From Lachnospiraceae bacterium (GTDB lineage: Bacteria > Bacillota > Clostridia > Lachnospirales > Lachnospiraceae), in the NCBI GenBank assembly GCA_014804565.1, contig JAAUZN010000036.1:19549-37345 (forward strand): a DNA stretch of 17,797 nt, written 5' to 3'. Every line of letters starts with the position of its first letter. Position 1 is the first letter of the stretch. Positions 14,035 to 17,797 of this stretch are shown here, piece after piece. The translations under genes and the position numbers were made by a program. The notes below the pieces were generated by a model, which was not told the DNA's origin, did no database searches, and worked only from the letters and a program-made list of their open reading frames with translations.

Positions 14035-15789
14035 TCATCTCTCCCGTGAAATCTTGCCCGCATCTACCCGGTAGACCATATCACATTTTTCGATCGTCTG
14101 CAGCCTGTGCGCAATGATGACGAGCGTCTTTCTGCCGTGCAGTCTGTTGATGGAATCCATGATAGCCGCCTCCGTCTCATTGTCGAGAGCCGAGGTGGCT
14201 TCATCCAGCACCAGCACCTCCGGATCCTCATAGAGTGCCCTGGCAATACTGATACGCTGTCTCTGACCGCCGGATATGCGAATCCCCCGCTCACCGATCC
14301 CGGTCTCGATTCCCTCCGGCAGACTTCTCACGAAATCATCGAGAGCCGCCTCCTCCAGAGCACGCCAGACCTTCTCCTCATCGATCTCCTCCTCCGGCAC
14401 GCCGAAGGCCACATTCTTGCGGATAGAGTCGTCTATCATAAAGATGGTCTGCGGAATATAGCCAATGTTTTTAAGCCAGCCCTCGTAGTGTCCGCTGACG
14501 TCCACACCGTCCGCCAGAATCCTTCCATTCTCCATCTGCAAAAGTCCTAACAGGATATCCACGATCGTTGTCTTTCCTGCTCCCGTAGTGCCCACGATCC
14601 CCACCGAGGAACCGATCGGGATCTGCATGTCCGCATGGTCAAAAATCCATTTCTCCGTGTTCGGATACTTGTAGGTGATATTCTCCAGCCGGATCTCTTT
14701 TTGTACCGGCAGTCTCTCGACGCTTTGCTTCTGTCTGTATGCTTCCGCATCATAAGTCACTTGACCGTCATGGATCTCCTCCTGCAGATTATCGCTGACA
14801 CCCATAAAGAAAGGCTCAAAATAGGAGATTGATGTCTGGTAATTGTTGATCCGGTTGACACTGGGGAGAAGCCGCATGGCCGCCAACGCCAACGCGGAAA
14901 GCTGAGGCAGCAGATCCTTCACCTGTGTCCCCTGTCCGATGGAGATCACAAAATATCCCACCATCCCCGCGATACACACAGTCTCGATCAGAAGTCTTGG
15001 CGTAGCGTTAAACAGATTATATTTCTGCACGGAATTGACATAGCCCGCCCCGCATTTGGCATATTCGTTGATAAAATAATTTTCCTTGCAGCCGATCTTG
15101 ATCTCCTTGATGCCCATCACCGACTGCTCGATCCACTTGTACAGACCGCTGTAATAATCCTGATTATCCTGCCCCGCCTTGATCATGATAGGCTTCAAGA
15201 TCTTTTTGATCACCAGAAGAAGGATCACCATGAGCGCCGCAACCGTGACGATCATCATGGCATCCGAATAGAGAAACAGCGCCACTACCAGGCAGACAAA
15301 AACGATACACTCGCTGAAAAGCTGCAGGCAGTTTAGTATCAGCCCATACATATTGTTTACATCGGATGTGATATTCCGCTGAATCACAGACGTATCTGCG
15401 TTTAAATAGTATTCATAGGGTCTCTGCATGAAATTGATCATCATGCGTCTGGAGGTGGCAAACTGATTCGTATACACGAACCGGAGCTGCACCTTCTGTT
15501 GGAAGAAGAGATAAACGTTTTTGACCACCGTCATCCCCACGAAAGCCAAAAGTAAAAACATGGCAAACTCCGCGTTACTCTTCATCCCAAGCAGTTCATA
15601 GACCGAAGAGAGAAGCTCGCTCTCCTGCACTGCCTCCGGATCCATCACCACCGTCACGATAGGCACAAGCATGGAAACACCCAGACTCTCCAGCACACCG
15701 CCTATCAACATCATAACAATAAGCGCCGCCATAGTCCGCTTCTGCTTTCCATCCAGCAGAAGATTCATTTTCTTTAAAATTCTAAGCAT
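14035..15789 (-). CDS. ABC half-transporter, PglK/MsbA-type lipid-linked glycan flippase
   Basis: This 584-residue protein has an N-terminal six-helix exporter domain (about 20-330) and a C-terminal ATPase domain (about 365-584). Visible ATPase motifs are Walker A GTTGAGKT at 400-407, Q-loop Gln447, signature ISGGQ at 505-509, Walker B VLVLDE at 525-530 and H-loop His561, all intact. The family works as a homodimer at the cytoplasmic membrane. Its N-terminus (GVLESLGVSMLVPIVTVV at 31-48) is typical of the PglK branch found in glycan clusters, so flipping of undecaprenyl-diphosphate-linked oligosaccharide is the likely job. A lipid or peptide exporter role cannot be excluded. ATG at 15789 has AAGGA about 10 nt upstream and a promoter candidate just before it. 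No Wzx-type flippase is seen in the window, which supports the flippase reading. Confidence 0.9.
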   Translation of the reverse strand: MLRILKKMNLLLDGKQKRTMAALIVMMLIGGVLESLGVSMLVPIVTVVMDPEAVQESELLSSVYELLGMKSNAEFAMFLLLAFVGMTVVKNVYLFFQQKVQLRFVYTNQFATSRRMMINFMQRPYEYYLNADTSVIQRNITSDVNNMYGLILNCLQLFSECIVFVCLVVALFLYSDAMMIVTVAALMVILLLVIKKILKPIMIKAGQDNQDYYSGLYKWIEQSVMGIKEIKIGCKENYFINEYAKCGAGYVNSVQKYNLFNATPRLLIETVCIAGMVGYFVISIGQGTQVKDLLPQLSALALAAMRLLPSVNRINNYQTSISYFEPFFMGVSDNLQEEIHDGQVTYDAEAYRQKQSVERLPVQKEIRLENITYKYPNTEKWIFDHADMQIPIGSSVGIVGTTGAGKTTIVDILLGLLQMENGRILADGVDVSGHYEGWLKNIGYIPQTIFMIDDSIRKNVAFGVPEEEIDEEKVWRALEEAALDDFVRSLPEGIETGIGERGIRISGGQRQRISIARALYEDPEVLVLDEATSALDNETEAAIMDSINRLHGRKTLVIIAHRLQTIEKCDMVYRVDAGKISRER

Positions 15790-15814
15790 GATCCGTTTCC
15801 TTTTCTATCCGAAT

Positions 15815-15843
15815 ATTCTACCACAAGAGCATACTTCGCGCAA
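15815..15843 (-). promoter_or_regulatory. Candidate promoter for the ABC transporter gene
   Basis: The 70-nt gap after the glycosyltransferase gene holds, on the minus strand, TTGCGC (15838-15843), a 17-nt spacer and TAGAAT (15815-15820), with TGG in front giving an extended -10. Expected transcription begins about 20 nt before the ATG at 15789, leaving a short leader with the AAGGA site. Confidence 0.5.
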
Positions 15844-15859
15844 ATTCGGTCCGTCTGAA

Positions 15860-16930
15860 CTAAATCTCCTCATTCTGCCGATGCAGCTTGGGATCCTCAT
15901 AGTGATCCATAAAGTCTTCCCCCAGATAGACGATCTCCTCTGCAAAGCGGATAGCGTGTACCACGGTAAAGACGGAGATCACCCGGCGGAACGTAAGCCC
16001 CTCGATATAGTTGAGGACCTCCATGGGGAATTTTTTATCCAGTATAATATGCTCCGGGAAGATCGCTTCGTAATCCAGCACATCTCTGGGATGAGGCTTG
16101 ATCAGGATCACCGAATCCGTCCCCGCTATTTTTCCATACTGGTCGATGCAGTCCCGGAAGATCCGCTCCCGCACATCCAGCTCACACAGCGGCTCCGTCA
16201 AAAGCAGCACCTTATCCCTGCCCGCCGCCAGTTTACTTTTGATCTCCTCAATATTCGAAATAAACAGCCGTACCAAAAGTGCCTTGTCCTCTCCGGATAG
16301 GTTCTCCGTCAGTTCCTTCCTTGGCTTCTCGATATATTTCGGGCAAGGATATGGCAGAACGGAAATATCATTGACTTCCATATCCAGACAGTATTTCGCC
16401 CAGCCATTCTGAATAAAGATCAGATTTAAGGACGCCAGGTACGCCTTCAATTTAAAGTGTCCCCTGTTGTCATAGCGGGCGGTGTCATAAGTGCTGATAC
16501 AATCCAGCCCGTCCTCCAGCGCATGATAAGGGATCCTGCGCCAGCTCAGATAATAGCCTATGGGATCTGAATCACAGAATACATAGACATCACCATATTC
16601 CTTAAAGTCCACCGGCACATAGGGCTGCTGTGCTTTCCCCAACAGCTTGGTGTAACGGATGCGGGCCAGCAGATTCAGAAACAGATTGCCCCTGTCGGTG
16701 TGATATTTCATGATTTCCGGAAAATTAACATCTTCCTTCTCCTCAAACATATACACCGCTTCAAAAAGGCCGCAGGCTTCAGCGCGCTTTTGCAGATCGC
16801 CGAAGTCATTGGACATGGTACTCAGCACCAGGGTCGCATTGCCCCTCTTACCTGGCTCCAGATTCAGTTCCTTTAAACACGCCACATACACATGATAGTA
16901 AGTGTGGCAGACATAAATTCTATCCTTCAT
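15860..16930 (-). CDS. Sialyltransferase-like glycosyltransferase (GT52/polysialyltransferase type)
   Basis: From ATG 16930 the protein has 356 residues and no membrane helix, so it acts in the cytoplasm or on the inner face. YVCHTYYHVYVACLKEL at 6-22 is typical of the first strand and helix of GT52-type enzymes. EDG at 139-141 and HP at 280-281 (within KPHPRD, 278-283) match the two short motifs shared by bacterial sialyltransferases, and SVFTVVHAI at 319-327 matches the late Ser/Thr region. Relatives transfer sialic acid from CMP-sialic acid, though some use other donors; no sialic acid synthase is in this window. The ATG lies one base after the ATP-grasp stop, so the genes are probably co-translated. 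An in-frame TTG at 16960 would add ten very basic residues within the upstream gene and is less likely. The fold family is fairly secure, the donor is not. Confidence 0.78.
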   Translation of the reverse strand: MKDRIYVCHTYYHVYVACLKELNLEPGKRGNATLVLSTMSNDFGDLQKRAEACGLFEAVYMFEEKEDVNFPEIMKYHTDRGNLFLNLLARIRYTKLLGKAQQPYVPVDFKEYGDVYVFCDSDPIGYYLSWRRIPYHALEDGLDCISTYDTARYDNRGHFKLKAYLASLNLIFIQNGWAKYCLDMEVNDISVLPYPCPKYIEKPRKELTENLSGEDKALLVRLFISNIEEIKSKLAAGRDKVLLLTEPLCELDVRERIFRDCIDQYGKIAGTDSVILIKPHPRDVLDYEAIFPEHIILDKKFPMEVLNYIEGLTFRRVISVFTVVHAIRFAEEIVYLGEDFMDHYEDPKLHRQNEEI

Positions 16931-16931
16931 C

Positions 16932-17797
16932 TTATTTTTCTTTCTCTGTCTTTTCCTCAAGCGGTGTGATCTCCACTCTGATCTGCGAAAGAATATGTTC
17001 TCCCCGCTCCATGGCTTCCTCCGCCGTCGCTCCCACCGTGATCACATGTCCCAGCCTGTCGTTGCTGGAATGGGTGCCGCACACCGCATCCCCCGGCTTT
17101 TTGTAGATCACGATTTCCTCTACGCCCTCTTCCCGGTACAGCGTCTCCGGCACAGTAATCGCAGCAAGCACACCCTCCGACCCCTCCGCCGCATGGATGA
17201 AATGAATCGCCGCGCCGCGCTGCCGCCTGGGCATAAGATCCGGCTTTTCTCCTGTCGCCAACAGAACAGAGGCTCCCACCATATCGATTCCCGTAGACAG
17301 AGGCACCAGTTTTGAGGTAATAAAATCGCCGCCGAGTCTAGCTGCCAGCTCCACGATCTTAGGCCCTTCCTCGGTTACCTTAATCTCCACATGGGCGGGC
17401 GCATTCTCAATACCGATAGCTTTGATTGCCTGCACTGCCACCTTCCGTATCTTTTCCTGTGTCTCCCCATCCAATCGACTTGGCTCACAGTGGGCCAGCT
17501 CCACAAAATAAGGGGGCGGCGTGATATATTTGTCCGTGATCGAGAGAATGTGAGGTTGTCCTTCCACCACCATGACCTCCACGCTCACCTCCGCGCCCTG
17601 CATAACCTCTTCCACAAGCACCGTACCGTTTCGGGAGTTACTTTTACTGTATTCGTAAGTTTTTTCCTTCGACATTTCACATGTAAAAAGCACCACGCCA
17701 CGACTTCCCGCATTGTCCGCCGGCTTCACGATACAATGCCCGTCCAGTCTGTCCACCGCATCCGAAAACGCCTCAAAATCGACTGCCACATAATATT
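16932..17797 (-). CDS. ATP-grasp ligase, N-terminal part outside the window
   Basis: The frame is open through the right edge, so the true start is not visible. About 287 residues can be read. Numbered from the in-window GTG at 17789, VKPADNAGSRGV at 21-32 is the ATP-grasp nucleotide-binding loop (Lys22), LVEEVMQGAEVSVEVMV at 58-74 is the central sheet, and HVE at 133-135 with VELAARLGG at 146-154 supplies the metal-binding Glu135 and Glu147. The last hundred or so residues resemble the C-terminal domain of carboxylate-amine ligases of the PurK/PurD/L-amino-acid-ligase type. The reaction joins a carboxylate (as acyl phosphate) to an amine or similar nucleophile using ATP. In a glycan cluster it could attach an amino acid or make a building block; this is inference. 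The next gene starts one base after its stop. The specific substrate is unknown. Confidence 0.85.
   Translation of the reverse strand, partial: YYVAVDFEAFSDAVDRLDGHCIVKPADNAGSRGVVLFTCEMSKEKTYEYSKSNSRNGTVLVEEVMQGAEVSVEVMVVEGQPHILSITDKYITPPPYFVELAHCEPSRLDGETQEKIRKVAVQAIKAIGIENAPAHVEIKVTEEGPKIVELAARLGGDFITSKLVPLSTGIDMVGASVLLATGEKPDLMPRRQRGAAIHFIHAAEGSEGVLAAITVPETLYREEGVEEIVIYKKPGDAVCGTHSSNDRLGHVITVGATAEEAMERGEHILSQIRVEITPLEEKTEKEK

Noticed and set aside
16931-16960. Longer start (TTG at 16960) for the sialyltransferase-like gene
   Set aside because: It adds ten mostly basic residues within the upstream gene; the ATG at 16930 gives the usual family N-terminus.
1-17797. tRNA, rRNA, CRISPR array, transposase or attachment site
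   Set aside because: I looked along both strands and saw no convincing example; no tandem spacer-repeat pattern and no recombinase motif.

Overview
The window is one long block of cell-surface polysaccharide genes. Every supported gene is on the minus strand, so transcription runs from the right edge to the left edge. Strong GGAGG-type ribosome sites, canonical sigma-A -10 boxes, roughly half G+C content, and the mix of GT-C-like membrane proteins, GtrA, a WecE-type aminotransferase and a FlaA1/CapD-type dehydratase suggest a Gram-positive Clostridia, most likely Lachnospiraceae. That assignment is by protein character, not by any marker gene. No rRNA, tRNA, CRISPR array, insertion sequence or integrase was seen. 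Both edges cut genes.

Right part, in order of transcription: the C-terminal part of an ATP-grasp ligase (16932-17797); a sialyltransferase-like GT52/polysialyltransferase-type glycosyltransferase (15860-16930); a PglK/MsbA-type ABC half-transporter likely to flip lipid-linked glycans (14035-15789); a small GtrA-type flippase (13581-14021); and an acyltransferase-3 membrane protein (12476-13534). Next comes a clearly AT-rich gene (11376-12479) that joins an N-terminal helix-turn-helix to an APH/choline-kinase-like phosphotransferase. It is followed by the longest intergenic gap, about 200 bases, which carries an extended -10 promoter.

Left part: a GT-C-like membrane protein (9320-11173); a WecE-type sugar aminotransferase with its own promoter (8128-9258); a second GT-C-like membrane protein (6330-8114); a GNAT acetyltransferase (5803-6333); a DUF6020-type membrane protein (4137-5813); a large O-antigen-ligase/polymerase-like protein with an extra extracytoplasmic N-terminal domain (1540-4071); and a FlaA1/CapD-type sugar-nucleotide 4,6-dehydratase running off the left edge (1-1523).

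Taken together, the dehydratase, aminotransferase and GNAT could make an N-acylated 4-amino-4,6-dideoxy sugar nucleotide. Glycosyltransferases would assemble a lipid-linked glycan, the ABC protein would flip it, and GtrA would supply polyprenyl-phosphate sugars to the GT-C-like proteins outside the membrane. The O-antigen-ligase-like protein would polymerise or attach the glycan. The acyltransferase and possibly the phosphotransferase or ATP-grasp enzyme would decorate it. This integrated role is inference. The least ordinary items are the low-GC HTH-kinase fusion with no clear start codon, the N-terminally extended O-antigen-ligase-like protein, and the cluster of three different GT-C-like proteins served by a lone GtrA.
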